A DNA stretch of 64,000 bases from Coix lacryma-jobi var. lacryma-jobi (Eukaryota > Streptophyta > Magnoliopsida > Poales > Poaceae). The position numbers and the translations under genes were made by a program. The notes beneath the pieces were generated by a model that worked only from the letters and a program-made list of their open reading frames with translations, was not told where the DNA came from and did not search any database. Numbering within the stretch: the stretch's first letter is position 1; every line of letters begins with the position of its first letter. Below, piece after piece: positions 42,695 to 55,186 of this stretch. Location of the stretch: assembly GCA_009763385.1 (NCBI GenBank), contig CM019823.1, positions 43,085,828 to 43,149,827 of the forward strand, given 5' to 3'.

Positions 42695-45317
42695 TCACCT
42701 GCCGCGTTCGTCGCGTTCGTAGCTATCTGACTCCCGAGGAGACAGATCCCGCGCGAGCTTGAATTCCTGCAGGACACGCATTTTCGAAGCGGTCACCTAT
42801 CTATCAGAACGAGAATACCGTGAAGCTCGAGCGTACTCACGGGGATCAGCGTACTCACGTCTCTTAGAATCTGGTCGTCTTCCAGCATGTGAACCACGTG
42901 CGGCATCGTGGGTCTCTGGCTGCCGTCCGGGTCGACGCACCGGAGCGCGGCGAGGACCGCCCGCTTCAGCGCCTTGGACGGAGGCGGCTCCGGCAGCCTG
43001 GAGTCCAGCACCTCCTCCACCCTCCGCTCGGCGACCATGCGCTTCAGCCACTCCACCAGGTTCACCTGAAGACAACACAACAGAGCAGAGCAGCAGCGAT
43101 TTAGCATTGCCTCGGCAGCGATTTAGCGACGTTTCGCACGCACCTCGTCGGTTGGCCTCGTGTAGTCCACCGGAGTCCTGCCGGTTATGGCCTCCATCAC
43201 GAGCACTCCGAAGCTGTACACGTCGCTCCTCTCGTTCAGCATTCCGGTCTTGGCGTACTCCGGCGCCACGTACCTGCGATGCAGCGAGTACCATAGCCGA
43301 TAACGAACTTGAACAATAGCGGATAGCCGCCCTCCCCTGCGATGCAGCGAAAACAGAGGAAACCAACACAACACAGCACTGACTGACCCGAACGTTCCCA
43401 TGACACGAGTGGTGATGTAGGATCTGTCAGAGCAGAGGAGCTTGGCGAGCCCGAAATCTGACACCTTGGCGTTCCACTGCCGGTCCAGGAGAATGTTGCT
43501 GGATTTGATGTCGCGGTGAACTATCTTGGGCTCCAGACCCTCGTGGAGATAAGCCAACCTGAAACGTCCAGAAATCGTACTACATGAGAAACTGCACAAT
43601 TCACAGTTTTGGACAGTCGTAACAAATTAGGTAGGTACTCCCTCCGTCCCTGAATAAATAAGAAATCTATGTTTACCTCACAGACACGCTTTCCAGACGA
43701 CCCTTGAAAAGGAACGGAAGAAGTACACGCTACAGAGTAGAGACTAGAGAGGACAGACAGTGTTGCTTTCAGACGCAACTTGTTGGTAGTACTTCCCTAA
43801 TCATGCACATTAAACAGCAAAACCAGTACTGCTGCTGTTGTGCTGTGTCAACAAAGTTTTTAATGTTTTCTGGTCATCATAATTTCAGTCCGGACATTAG
43901 ACGGTTATGCAAACTAGGGAGGACTACGGATAAATAAAGCAAAAGAAAGCGCTCTTACCCTTTAGCCGTTCCGAGGAGTATGCGCATCCTGATGTCCCAG
44001 GTCAGTGGACTGAATTCACTGTCGTCATGGTGCAGCCACCTATCCAGATTACTGTTCTCCATGTACTGGTAAACAAGCATCCTGGTGACGGAGGACACAA
44101 CAACTGTTCCGATCAGAATACTGTCAAATGAGGTTCAATCATGTCTCGTTTAGAGCGAATGGTGGTTTGCACTGTACCTGCAAGCTCCCTCGCTGCAGTA
44201 GCCGAGCAAACTGACCAGGTTCTTGTGCCGGACGCGCCCGATCGTCTGAACCTCCATCCGAAAATCTTTCTCGGCCTGACCCCTGATTAGGTATACAACA
44301 ACTAATGGTTTTATTTTGTTTTGTTTTTTTTTCTTTCTTTAACTGCACATGTTTGGTGATAAATAAACTTTTTTAGAATAAAAAAAATGAAATGGGAGAT
44401 TTTTCAGCATGAGATTTAGGAAAAGTTTTGCGTGTGAGTTTTGTTCACGCTTCGGATCCAACCGGACAAAATCTCGAAGCGGAGGAGAGAAGTTAACCTG
44501 TTGTTGCGGAGATTTTTTATGGCGACGGCGGTGCCGTCCCGGAGCACGCCCCTGAATACGACGCCGTACCCGCCTCCCCCATCACGTTCGCGGCGGCGAG
44601 CCCGCCCGTGGCCTCCTCCATCTCACGGCGCGTGTACCGCCGGCCCCACCCGCGCCGCGCCGCCTCTGGAACCTCCGCGTCGCTGCCGCCGCCGCCATCG
44701 CTCTCGCTGCTCTCGCCGTCGCCGTCGCCGCCGCTGCTCGTGGCCGCCGTCTCGCCGCTCGTCCTCGCGAAATGCTCCGCGAAGATCAGCGGCGCCTTCT
44801 GCTCCGCCTTGATGGCCTCGATCGGCGGTTGTTCGACGAACGAGGCGGGGCGCCACCGAGCGGCGGCAGCCTCCTCCTCGACGTCCTTGTTGGCCACCGG
44901 CGGCGGCGGCGGCATTGCCACCGCATGATGTTGATGATGCGCATGCACGCGGTGCTTGAGGGACCTGCTGGCGCCGGGCCGGTGCGGGCACGGGGCCAGG
45001 CGAGGCGTGCGGCGCCGGCCGCAGCGTCGGCAGAGGCAGACGACGAGGCAGAGAAGGGCGAGCGCGGCCGCCGCGGCGCCTGCGGCGACGAGGACCCAGG
45101 CGCGGAGGCCGAGGACTGGGGTGCGCTGCGAGAGCCAGGCCGCTCTCGGGACGCCGACGCCCAGCACGGACGGCGTCGGCGTGGCCCCCTGCTGCTTGTG
45201 CTGTGGGTGGAGACGGTGGTGCGGCGCAGGCGGGGGACGCGGGTGGCGGCCCTGGGGGCTGCTCGCCACGCGCCGCGCGGTGTGCTGGGGTAGCGCCCTC
45301 GGACTCGGAGCAGTCAT
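42695..45317 (-). CDS. Receptor-like protein kinase with short ectodomain, seven exons, one-base frameshift
   Basis: Ser/Thr receptor-like kinase of the type with a transmembrane segment but no large ectodomain. Exons on the minus strand: 45,317-44,498, 44,282-44,178, 44,081-43,959, 43,558-43,388, 43,273-43,144, 43,065-42,859 and 42,766-42,695, all with GT/AG sites in matching phase, about 542 residues if the shift is ignored. The membrane helix is LRAWVLVAAGAAAAALALLC. Kinase landmarks are GYGVVFRGVLRDGTAVAIKN (glycine loop and Lys), VRHKNLVSLLGYC, IVHRDIKSSNILLD, VSDFGLAKLL, GTFG|YVAPEYA and DVYSFGVLVMEAITGRTPVD. In exon 1 the frame runs into AGTASYSGACS instead of the glycine loop, because one base is missing in the C/G run at about 44,571-44,580. 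It is either a real lesion or an assembly error. The last short exon (FKLARDLSPRES) rests on splice sites and the family's Arg/Ser-rich tail. Confidence 0.88.
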
Positions 45318-45599
45318 GGCTGCGCGCGCCGACGCTGCTGAGCCGTGGAAGAAGCTTTTTGTGGGGTTGTAGCTGTAGGTTCAGTTTCCATTTAATTAGG
45401 AAGGGGCCTTCCAGTTAATGGGACTACCGTTTAGATCGACTTGAAACTATAGTTCAAATTTGTTACACAAGGGAGCCCGTTGCCGACTTTGCCGTTGGTT
45501 TACCTGTGGGTGAGGCTTGTGGAGTGATTTTTTTTTTCTTTAGTCAGAAATAACGATCGCCACAGATTTCATCATATTAGGCTTATTCGATTAACCTGT
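45318..45599. other. Upstream region of the kinase gene
   Basis: Probable 5' UTR and promoter of the minus-strand kinase. No clear TATA box chosen. Confidence 0.4.
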
Positions 45600-46300
45600 G
45601 GTGAGTGAATTATCGTTGAATGAATCACAAGTTGATGACATACCTCAAATAAGTGATATTGAAGATGAGCTTCTTACACAACCATTCTATGAAAGAAAAG
45701 GTGAGCATACGATTTCTCACATGAAACTTAATAAAGCGCCTAGTTTGGATGGAACTTAATAAAGCACCTGACCCGTATGTGTTTTGCTAGAAAACTTAAT
45801 AGTGTCTTTTGGAAAATAACAAAAAGTCAACCTTATTATGGCTTTGCTTGAAGAATTTCATAAGGAACCTTACCTCTTTTTAGTTTAGGTTTTGTCATAT
45901 AAAAAAGCAGTCCCGCCAAATTTGTGTTTTGAATGTTAGCTTCAAAATCTTCACAAAGCTTATTTCAATCTTAATAGACTAGATAGTTGGGTGTAGCAAA
46001 TAAAGTAATTAACATTACACAGACTGCTTTCATGCAAGTAGATACATTATAGGAGTTGTTATTCTCTATGAAATCTTATATGAATTGCATAGGGGAAAAA
46101 ATTGAACGTTGTCAATCAAAATGGATTTTGAGAAAGCATATAAAGTGAAATGGTACTTCATGCAAGAATATTTTCTTATGGAAGGACTTTCATAAAAAAA
46201 GTAGTGTAGTTGTTTTGATTGCTTTGTAACAATGGGGGAGGTGTGCGAGTTATAGTGAATGATGAGATGAACCAATCAATTAGACATTTCCAAGATCCTA
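45600..46300 (+). pseudogene. Degenerate LINE reverse transcriptase fragment
   Basis: Scattered blocks across three frames match the order of a plant LINE RT: MKLNKAP (about 45,720), LLEEFHKE (about 45,850), NVSFKIFTK (about 45,935), NITQTAFMQVD (about 46,010), and KMDFEKAYKVKW (about 46,120), the last resembling the LKLDFEKAFDKV block. Stops and frameshifts are abundant. No ends or target duplication found. Confidence 0.65.
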
Positions 46301-46524
46301 TTTGGATTTTGTGGTCTAAAGTTTAGTCGTTAGACCATTTTTTGCTTTTGGTATTGTGTAATTATTGTAATAACTAGCTAGGACGACCAGGCGCGCTGTC
46401 GCCGCGCCAATTTTTAGAAGAGGGGACAATTCGTTGAAAACTGAAAAGGAGAGAAAAAAACGAGAAAATAAACAGTAGACATCAAAACCATGAACAATTA
46501 AAAAATAGCATTGGTATAGATTTC

Positions 46525-46740
46525 CATCCGGCCCGTGGGCCGGCGGCCCGGCTGACGGCCCGGTGGAATGGCCCGGCACGGAGAAGGCACAGCCCGCTAG
46601 CCACCGTGCCTGGGCCGGCACGGCACGGGCCACCAGGCCGTGCTTGGGCCGCCACCACGGCCCGGGCACGGCCCGATAGGTGTAGGCGGCCCGGTGGCGG
46701 CCCGGCCCAAGAGGCCTGCCGGCCTGCCCCGGCGCCCCGC
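46525..46740. repeat. GGCCCGG-rich low-complexity tract
   Basis: Dense in GGCCCGG, GGGCCGGCACGG and their complements. Such tracts occur in subterminal regions of some grass hAT-type elements, but I found no terminal repeat to prove this. The next DNA of the same host unit resumes at 48,721. Confidence 0.5.
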
Positions 46741-48715
46741 TGAAAGGTCCTAAATGGCTAGAGGGGGGGGGGTGAATAGCCTAATAAAAATTCTACAAAA
46801 CACTTAAAGCAACTAGTTAGACAATTACAAAGCGAAGCTTTTGCTCTAGCTCTACTAAGTGTTGCAAGCCACCTATCCAACAATTCTAGTAACCTATAAT
46901 CACTATGTCACACAAAAGATATGTTACTACTCTCTAAAATAATGAGTTAGCAAGAAATAATTACTTCTAATTAGAGAGCTACTTCTAGCAACAAATATCT
47001 CTACACAAGTGATAACAAAAAGTAATGCAAGGATAGAGAGATGTACCGACACCGGGAAGAGACAATCATCACAATAAGAAAACCAAGAAACTTCGGGAGA
47101 GAGTACAAAGAGGCAAGAGACACAAAGATTTTCTCCCGAAGTTCACGTGCTTGCCGGCGCACGCTACTCCCCGTTGTGTCGACCAACCACTTGGTGGTTC
47201 GGTGGTAATAGGTGTTCACAAACCTAGCTCAACACTTGAGCGCCACAAGAACCGACCCACAATAGAGGTAACTCAACGACACGCGCAATTTACTAGAGTT
47301 ACCTTTTGGCTCTTCGCCGGGGAAGGCACAATACCCCTCACAAATCACCGGGAGATGGCCACGAACAATCACCACTCGTGCCAAAACTCCTCCGCTGCTC
47401 CAAGCCGTCTAGGTGGCGGCAACCACCAAGAGTAAAGAGAATACCTGCAGCAACAACAATCCCCAAGTGCCACTAGATGCAAACTCACAAGCAAATGCAC
47501 TTGGATCCACTCGATCTCACTTAGATTCACGCTTTCAAGCAAGGAGATGAGTGGGAGGGAGTAGATCTTGATCTCAAGAGGATGTTCAAGAGGTTAGAAA
47601 GTCAAGGAGGACCCCCACTAGCCGGCCACCACCTATTTAAAAGAGGGGGAAGGGGGAAGAAGACAGCAAGTCGTTCCCCCTTTTCCCGAGCTTCTGCGCC
47701 TGCGGTCGGTACGACAGACGCCAGGTGCGGTACTACCGACACAACGGCCCGGTACCAAACGACGGCACAACTTAGTGAACGTTGCACACAACGTTGACCA
47801 AAACGAACAACCGACTCCAGGTCGGTACTACCTGACAGTCGGTAGTACCGAGGTTATGGCGGTACTACCGCCAGGCCAAAATCGGCCGCAAACAGAGACT
47901 TCTCTGCGAAAAACAAGTTACTACTACCTACCGACCTTGCGTCGGTACCACCGCGGGCGGTAGTACCGAGGTTATGGCGGTACTACCGCCAGGCCATTTT
48001 CAATTCTACACAGAGAGCCTCGCGAAACCCTTTAGAGCCACAGTACCACCGACCCTCTGGTCGGTACCACCCCGCCGCGGTAGTACCGAGGTTATGGCGG
48101 TACTACCGCCAGGCCATTTCAGACTCAACACAGAGAGCATTGCAAGCAGCCCCCTTGGGCGGTACTACCGACCCCCTGGGCGGTACTACCGACCACACAC
48201 AGAAAACTTTGTTTTCTTCTCTGTGTTGATCCAAAACACTTCCAACCCTTTCTCCTTTGCAAAAGTGCTAACACCAACAAGTGCACATCATCATGTGCTT
48301 GTGTGTTAGCATTTTCCAAATAATTTCCAAAGGATTATAAGTTAGCACACTAGGTCCTAATGCATATGCATGTATGAAATCACCTAGTGGCACTTGATAA
48401 CTGCGATCACCGAGATAGTCCCCTCTTGATAGTACGGCTATCTATCCTAAACACACTCACACCCTCTATGGTGTCTTGAGTGCCAAAACAAAATCCCTAT
48501 TTATACCTTTGCCTTGATCTCCGTAGGGTTTTTGCTTTCTCTTCTTCTCTTTCCAAATGTGGAGCACTTGATCCATCTTTTGGTCATCACCACCAATACC
48601 ATGATCATCATCTAGCTCCCGCACTTGGTGTGTACCAACCTCGCTCATAAACACTTCATGACAAGGTTAGTACTCTAGGTGACATCAATTATCCAAAACC
48701 AAACAAGGACTTTCA
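46741..48715 (-). mobile_element. Solo LTR A, 1,975 bp
   Basis: Plus-strand ends TGAAAGGTCCTAAATGG and CAAGGACTTTCA are bounded by the 5-bp duplication CCCGC (46,736-46,740 and 48,716-48,720). The TG..CA rule is met and no polyprotein is present, so it is a solo LTR. A G-run, AGAGGGGGGGGGGTGAATAG, lies 19 bp inside the left end. The complementary motif TATTCACCCCCCCTCTAGG occurs in LTR B, so both belong to one broad LTR family, here in reverse orientation. Confidence 0.85.
47838..48118. repeat. Three tandem units of about 120 bp with long palindromes, in LTR A
   Basis: GGTAGTACCGAGGTTATGG followed by CGGTACTACCGCCAGGCC recurs at 47,841, 47,961 and 48,081. Each unit has an 11- to 13-bp perfect stem with an 8- to 9-base spacer, and single CGGTACTACCG half-sites continue to about 48,195. 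Confidence 0.9.
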
Positions 48716-48720
48716 CCCGC

Positions 48721-49275
48721 CCCCTTGGCCGCATATATGCCGCTCACCGCGGCTCTCGCCCAAACCCTAACCCTAATCCCCATTCCCCAATCCCCATTCC
48801 ATTCTGTCGCGGCTCTCGCTCTCGCGGTCTCGCCGTCTCGTCTGGCTCTCGCTCTCGCCTGGTGCCCTGGTCGCCTCTCGCAGTCGCCGCCGCCGCCCGC
48901 CGTGGACCTCTCACCTCTCTACTCCGGTGAGACTGTGAGAGGCGGTGAGGTCGCCTGTCTCCTCTGCATCGTCCCCCGCTCCGGTTCGAGTTCATCTGCG
49001 CCCTCCGACTCCGGTGACCTCGCCGGTGCTTGTCCACTCCTCGACAACTGAGTTCCCTAACCTTTTCCTCCCTCCTTTCCTCCCCTCTCGCTCTCTCCTC
49101 TCGCTCTCGGTGAACCATGTGAGTTGGTCTTCCTAGCGGTCTCTCCTCCCCCCATCGCCGTCGATCCTAATCGTTGCCTCTCCTCCTTCTTCTCCGGCAC
49201 CGGGCTCCGGAGCGCAGGTTCGTGTTCGTCCTCCCTCCTCTCATCCCTAACCCTAACCCTAACTATATGTGATCT
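48721..49275 (+). other. GC/CT-rich leader of an unidentified gene or transposon
   Basis: After solo LTR A the sequence has CATATATG, two short runs of CCCTAA (about 48,765 and 49,245) and CT-rich, 5' UTR-like DNA. It is interrupted at 49,275 by LTR B and resumes at 63,759, where a TTCTTGCAG acceptor and an ATG (63,841) follow. Probably the untranslated first exon and intron of the terminal ORF. Confidence 0.45.
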
Positions 49276-52200
49276 TGTAAGTGCATCTAGCCCTTAGTGG
49301 GTTTTGGTGAATTGAGTGACAACATAATTAAAGGTCTAACAAGTTTGCTAAGTGTATCCAAGGTTCAACTAGAAATGCAAACTTGATGGTATTCCACATA
49401 GTGCTGAAATGAAGGCCAAAATTATGTATTATTGTATTGGAAGATCATGGAAACAATCTTGTTCAAGTAAAAGACAACAATGCAAATAGAGTTGATGATA
49501 TGGCTTCTATGTTGTGGGATATCATGGCATCATGAGAAAGCAAGCATATTTGACAAATGACAAGTAAGACATAGATTGATGATTTTGGAATGGTCTCAAC
49601 AATGGGTTGCTTTTCATGAGCAAGATGAGTTTGATAGTGAACTAGCTTTGATCAAGGTTGAAGAATGAATCAAGAATGCATAAGTGAGTTAATGTCAAGC
49701 AAAGGTCAATGACAAAGACTTAAACTCATATTGGATATATGTCATCTCTACATTGGTTTGCTTGTATGGATAATATTTGGAGAATCACTTTGCATTGATT
49801 TGATCAAGCTAGAAGTATGAAGATGGAGATTGAAGTAAGTGTTGAGTGTCAAGCCAAAATGGAGAGGATATAAGGAACCGTGAATTGGCTTGACCATATT
49901 AATGATGATCCATATATGTCTCTATGTGAGTCAAACTAAAGCTTGATTGATCTCAACATTCATATCTACAAGATGTTCAAGCAAGGATCACAATATTGAA
50001 GAAATGGTTTTCAATGGATGCTTAATATGATGTGACTTGAGTATGGCTTGGTAAGGTGAAGATAGCAAGGAAAGGACTTTGAGGTACTAAGCGAAAGTGA
50101 AGGTCAAGGAGACCGAGGTACTATGGCTAGGGTGAAAGAGAGTACTTGCATTGAGTCGAGGTACTAATCAAGCTATGAGGAGTCATATTGTGTTGACGAT
50201 CAGATCATTAGTGATAGTGACTTGAAGCCATGAAGTTGAACTCACATATGAGAGATGGTTCAAGTCACATGCTCAAGGGATGTTTGCTCGAAGAGATGAG
50301 ATAGTTGCAATTAGTTGCAACCCCTATGAAGTGACATTGAGAAGAAATGGCATATGAAGATACTGAAGACTCAAGTGGTTAATTGTTTATATTCTCTTGT
50401 TCTTGAGTATAGGTATGCCGTACTATTAAGAGGGATTCTAGCGCCCACAGTCAAATTGTGTTACCAATGCTCAATCTTTGCCAGATAGATACACATCCAG
50501 CCACCTTTCTAACCCCACAGGATTCATATGGATCAGATCCTTTTGGGGAGGTCGGCGGTGCCGAACCTTATGGTCGGCAGTGCCGATCATAATCGAACCG
50601 TTGGGCCCAGACTATATATATACCTTTTCAGAAAGCCCAAAACGGCCTAGTTACACCAGTGCTTCTTCTAGCTCGGGATCTGACCGTTTGAAGAGCCCCC
50701 CTCTCTCTCTCTCTCTCACTCCTCCATTGTTGCTCCCAAAGCTTTCAAGTGGATCTCCCATTCCAACCACTAAAACTTGAAAGAGAGGGCAGCAAAACTC
50801 GATTAGAGAGCAGATCCATTGATTCCCAAAGTCTCAAGAGCATTGGTTCACGTTTGGCCGGAGGTTCTAGTGTTTATTACTCTTGGAGCTTGCTCCTAGC
50901 CTAGCCGCTAGGCGTTGCCCTTGAGCTTGCCAACGTTTGTGGCAGCCTTGGGAGGTTTGTGTAACACCTCTGGTGTTTAATATGTAATTAACCTGACATG
51001 TCATCATCTTTAGTCATTAATCATTCTTGCCATGCACTTATGTTTGCCTATTACTTGTTTTGCTTTTACCTTTTCTGAAGTGATTTGTGTAGTGATTTCT
51101 TTTTCAAAACCCTAAAGGCCCAAACCTTCCTTAAGGGCAAAATGGTAATTTCACCTCTGTGTCTAGCTCTGTGTAAATCTTGTTCAGTTTGTGCCTTGAT
51201 GTTTTGTTGTGTTGATCAAGGATAAAAACAAAAATAGATTTAGAAGTTCTTTTGAAAAACCCTAATTTCCAAACTCTAGTTTTACCCCTCTTTTTATAAT
51301 TCAAAACTGTTCAAAATTTGAAGTTGGTCCTTTTGGCAAAGTTGTAGATCTTGTCAAGAGGAACAACTTTGGTATTTACAGATTTTCAAGTTTCACTATA
51401 AAATCAAAAGTAATTTTGAATTTATTCAAATCCCAAAAGTGTCCCCTTTTCAAATTTCAAATGTGATTCAAAAACTATTTGGATTTTGAAAATTTTCTTA
51501 TTGACAAAGTTGTAGATCTCTTTTTTCTACACAACTTTGGTGTTTTGAGTTTTTGTTGCTCAGTTCAATTTTTGGGAGTTTTTGCAAAATACAGAAATCA
51601 ATTCTAAGTCAAACCCTAGACCTAGCCCTGTTCATCTTCAACCTAGAGCTAGGGGGGAGGGCCCCGGCCATAGCCGAGCCGCCGGCGCTGCGCGTGCCGC
51701 GCGTCTGGCCGCTCCCCGCCTGCCTCCAAACCTGCCGCCACTGACCCCGTGATCATGCCGCTCCCGCACGCGCAAAGCGCTGACCCTCGCCCGTCCCCAC
51801 TGCTCCCGCACGTCGCCGCCGCGTGGCCGTCGCCGGCGAGCGCACGCCCGGCCCCTGAGCAGACTTCCGTCCTTTCTTCATCATGGATTCGCAAGCACGC
51901 GACGCGGCCGATCTTATCCACCCTCGCGCACCTCTTATCCGCCCCTGAGCACGGCTATAAAGCCACCCGCCGGCCGCCGTTCTTCCGCCACCGCCACCTG
52001 CGAGCTCTCTGAACCCGAGCCACCAAGCCTCCCCAGAGTCCGCCGAAGCCGTCGTTGCCTTCGTCTTGAGCTTCTCCACCTTCCCAACCACCAATTTCAC
52101 CCCTCCGCCCCTCCTTTAGCCGGCGCAAGCGATTCTTCTCCGACTCCGGCGAACAGTCTTGCCGCGGTAAGCAGCAAAATTCGTCGCCGTGGGTTTTCTT

Positions 52201-52433
52201 CTCATCCATCCGACCCCGCCCTCTCTTTCTCATCTTGGTGCGCTCCTAACCGCTCCTCGGCGATCTCTTTTGGTGGACAGACCAGCCGGCACACCGCTCG
52301 CCGCCGGGAGAGCTCCGCCGAAGCACCGCCAACGTCGAGCTCACTCCTTCGACCTTGTTCCGCCCCGCCGAGCCCTGCCTCCGACCCGTGGTAAGCACTC
52401 AAAGCCCACCGGTCTCTGCTTTCACGGCGCAAA

Positions 52434-52900
52434 GCTCGAGCCAGGCCTCGAGCGGATACGCGTTCACCGTTAGCTCGAGCCAGGCCTCGAGCACACGTTT
52501 CCCGTCTCGCTCGAGCCAGGCCTCGAGCGGACACACTCACCCTTCGCTCGAGCCAGGCCTCGAGCGAACACACACCCTCATCGTCCGCTCGAGCCAGGCC
52601 TCGAGCGGACTCACACACCCACACCGCTTCGCTCGCTCGCCAGGCCTCGAGCAAGTACTCACACACTGTCTAGCTCGAGCCAGGTCTCGAGTAGACACAC
52701 ACCCTCACCACTTCGCCGAGCCTAGCCTCGAGCAAGCGTGCACCCTCCGCTTCGCCCGAGCCAAGCCTCGAACTAACCCGCGTTTCCGTCTCGTCCGAGC
52801 CTCCCAGCCAGGCCTCGGACGGACGATTGTTTCCGTCTCGCCCGAGCCTCCCAGCCAGGCCTCGGACGAAGCGATCCTTCCGTTTCGCCCGAGCCCTGCG
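52434..52900. repeat. Array of GCTCGAG-type hairpins in the gypsy LTR
   Basis: About nine units at 25-50 bp spacing, each an inverted pair around a CCAGG centre. Most are GCTCGAG/CTCGAGC; later ones read GTCCGAG/CTCGGAC. Flanking bases often pair too (TTCGCTCGAG/CTCGAGCGAA, CCGCTCGAG/CTCGAGCGG, CTAGCTCGAG/CTCGAGTAG). It is repeated in the 3' LTR at 60,498-60,960 and lies in the predicted transcribed leader. Confidence 0.9.
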
Positions 52901-53510
52901 GTCCGCGCGCGATTCGCCCGAGCCTGCGGGGAAGGAGCAGAGTGCTCTTTTCCTTTTTGAAAAATGTGAATAGTGTTCTGTTTTCTCTTTTTTTGTGAGA
53001 ATTAATCTGTTGTTCCATAAATCTTGAGAAAAATATGGTATGCTCCTTGCACTGTGTAAAATTTTAGAAAAATAAGAAACTCTACCTTTCTGCAAAAATT
53101 AGAAAATGAAAAATCCTTCTTTTAATTAAGAATTGGATGGTTTTAGATTTTTAGAAAATCATGTGTAGCTCCAAAAATTATGAGGTAAATTTTTATGCGC
53201 TAGTTATGTCATGCTTAGTCCCTGGTAGAATTTTGAGGCCTTTTGGAGCAACTGCATAAAATGACCTTTTTAAATAATTAAGAAAAATAGAAAAAGTGAT
53301 TAGGGTTCATGTTGTATGCCCTGTGATGTGACTTTTGGGATTGTTTGCTGATCATAGACCCCTACCCATCTGGTCTATGATGATTGTGATGTCATACAAT
53401 GATTGTACTTAGATTGGAAAGAAAATGCTTATAGGTTTTGTCTAATATTGCTTAAAGGAAGAAATAAGTAACTTTATGTCCATTCTAGAAATTGCTTACA
53501 CAATGGAAAG

Positions 53511-53774
53511 TTGTACTCTAGAAACAGTAGATTTGTCCTGTGCTGTATTGTTCTTGTCAGCATCCTCATTAGCATACATCATTGCATCCGTATAGTGACC
53601 GAAGGAGAAGGCATCAAAGTCGAGGCAGCCGCTGACGAACCTACCCCCGAGGCGACCCCGAGCTCCGACACCTGCACTGCCGACCCCGAGCCTGTTCTCT
53701 TTGCTCTTCAAGGCAAGCCCCGGTGCATCTTAACCCTTCCTTGTTTTCACAAAAGTTTACTTAAATGCTTTTGA
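53511..53774 (+). other. Conserved 87-codon ORF inside the gypsy LTR
   Basis: MYSRNSRFVLCCIVLVSILI then an acidic, Pro-rich part (VEAAADEPTPEATPSS). The same frame is open in the other LTR (61,572-61,835) with one visible change (SSD to SSN). LTR identity alone can explain this; no domain recognised. Confidence 0.3.
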
Positions 53775-55186
53775 GTTAAAACTACTGCATTAGTTATAGG
53801 AGTGGTGTGATGACCTATTACCTGCATTGTTTACCTCCATCAAAGATCCACCTGCCCTGTTTAAAACAATTTGCAAATTTCTTAGTGATGCTGTACAATA
53901 GATTTGCAATAAAAATGCCAATTTCAAAAGTGTGATCACTTAAAGAATTTTTATGGGAATTTGGGCTTTACTCCCTGCCTGTTGGCTAAGTATCTGATCC
54001 GTACCTAGTCAACAGTGAGGAGAGGTTGTCCGAGCGTAAGGTGCCGTCATGTTGTAGTCCGGGACTCAACAGTTGACACCGACCGGGACAGGGTTGAAAA
54101 ACCGACAGAACCTGTACTCTTGCGTTAGAGTCCCGAGGTGCTTGTCGCTGGCAGAAAATTTAGGGACCATCCGTATGGGGGCCTGCTGGCCAAGACTTGC
54201 AACTATTCACATACTTCGGAAAGCTCTGGCTCCAAGGAATCCTTAATTGGGACCGACAACCCGCACTGGGAGTGGCGAGATGGCGGAAGTAGCTTGTACC
54301 CACGTAGTCGTCGTACCTGGATATGAGTGGTGTACTGTACTTCCGGGTGGCGTAGGACCGGTCCAATCTTGGAGGAATCGTGGTATACGAGGTTGCATAT
54401 GCAAAGCTTGGGTCTACATATGCCTCAGTGTGGATAGAGATCCTCAGCTGAGTCTATTTACCCGGATTAACGTTGCTCCTCGGTTATGGAGACTTGGTCA
54501 CTGACTGTCAACGGAGAGTGGTTCTCAACTAGGTATGTTTTTGGAAGGTAAAATGAATCATGAACAATGAAGAATTGAGAAATACTTGAATCTTTCCAAA
54601 AATAGAACAAGGTTTACAAAATGCTTTTCCGCAAAATACTTGATCTTGCTTAAGCCTTACCTTGACTACCCTAAGCCTCTCATCCCTGAGTCTTCTCCCT
54701 TTCCTTTAGTCGGGTAAGTCTTGTTGAGTACCCCAGTACTCAGGGTTTGTTACCCATGTTGCAGGTATGACTGAGTCCCCGATGTGTCTTGGGCCCTGCT
54801 GCATGACCATCGTCCAGGAAGAGGCCGATGAGGCCAAAGAATAGTTGTGCACCCTCGGGCTCGGTGATTACAAGTATCTTATTTTGTTGTACTCCGCTAC
54901 GTTGCCTATTTTCAATTATCCGAACATGGTTTGTAATAACTGCACCTCTCATCTTATTTGGAACCTCGGTTTGTAAAACTAATGTTATTTAAGTCTTCCG
55001 CTCTGTATTCCGATGTTATTTGTAAAAGTATCTAGTGCTGTAACCGAATTGTGAGATGATCCTGCGGACAATGGGCACTGATGCAGCCTAGTGACGAACA
55101 GTCTTAATCGCGTGGAACATAGGTTCGGCTGTCAGAGGCTGACAGTGACCTGTGGGCCATGAAATTAGGACCGTTCCGCCACAGAG

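Larger units (their letters stand above)
50960..55183 (+). repeat. Gypsy 5' LTR (4,224 bp)
   Basis: TG..CA bounded. A TATA-like TATAAAG lies at 51,956-51,962 (TATAAAAG in the other LTR), then a CT-rich leader, a hairpin array (52,434-52,900), AT-rich DNA, a conserved 87-codon frame (53,511-53,774) and the end at GCCACA. Differences from the 3' LTR are mostly single-base indels and small substitutions. Confidence 0.95.

Noticed and set aside
48765..49262. Telomere-like CCCTAA repeats (also GGTTAGGG at 40,213)
   Set aside because: Only two to three units each, and of a form unlike the plant TTTAGGG telomere array; more likely telo-box-like leader motifs.
52434..52900. CRISPR-like spacing of a repeated motif
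   Set aside because: The units are short inverted pairs of variable spacing within a plant LTR and occur in both LTR copies; there is no constant repeat and no cas genes.
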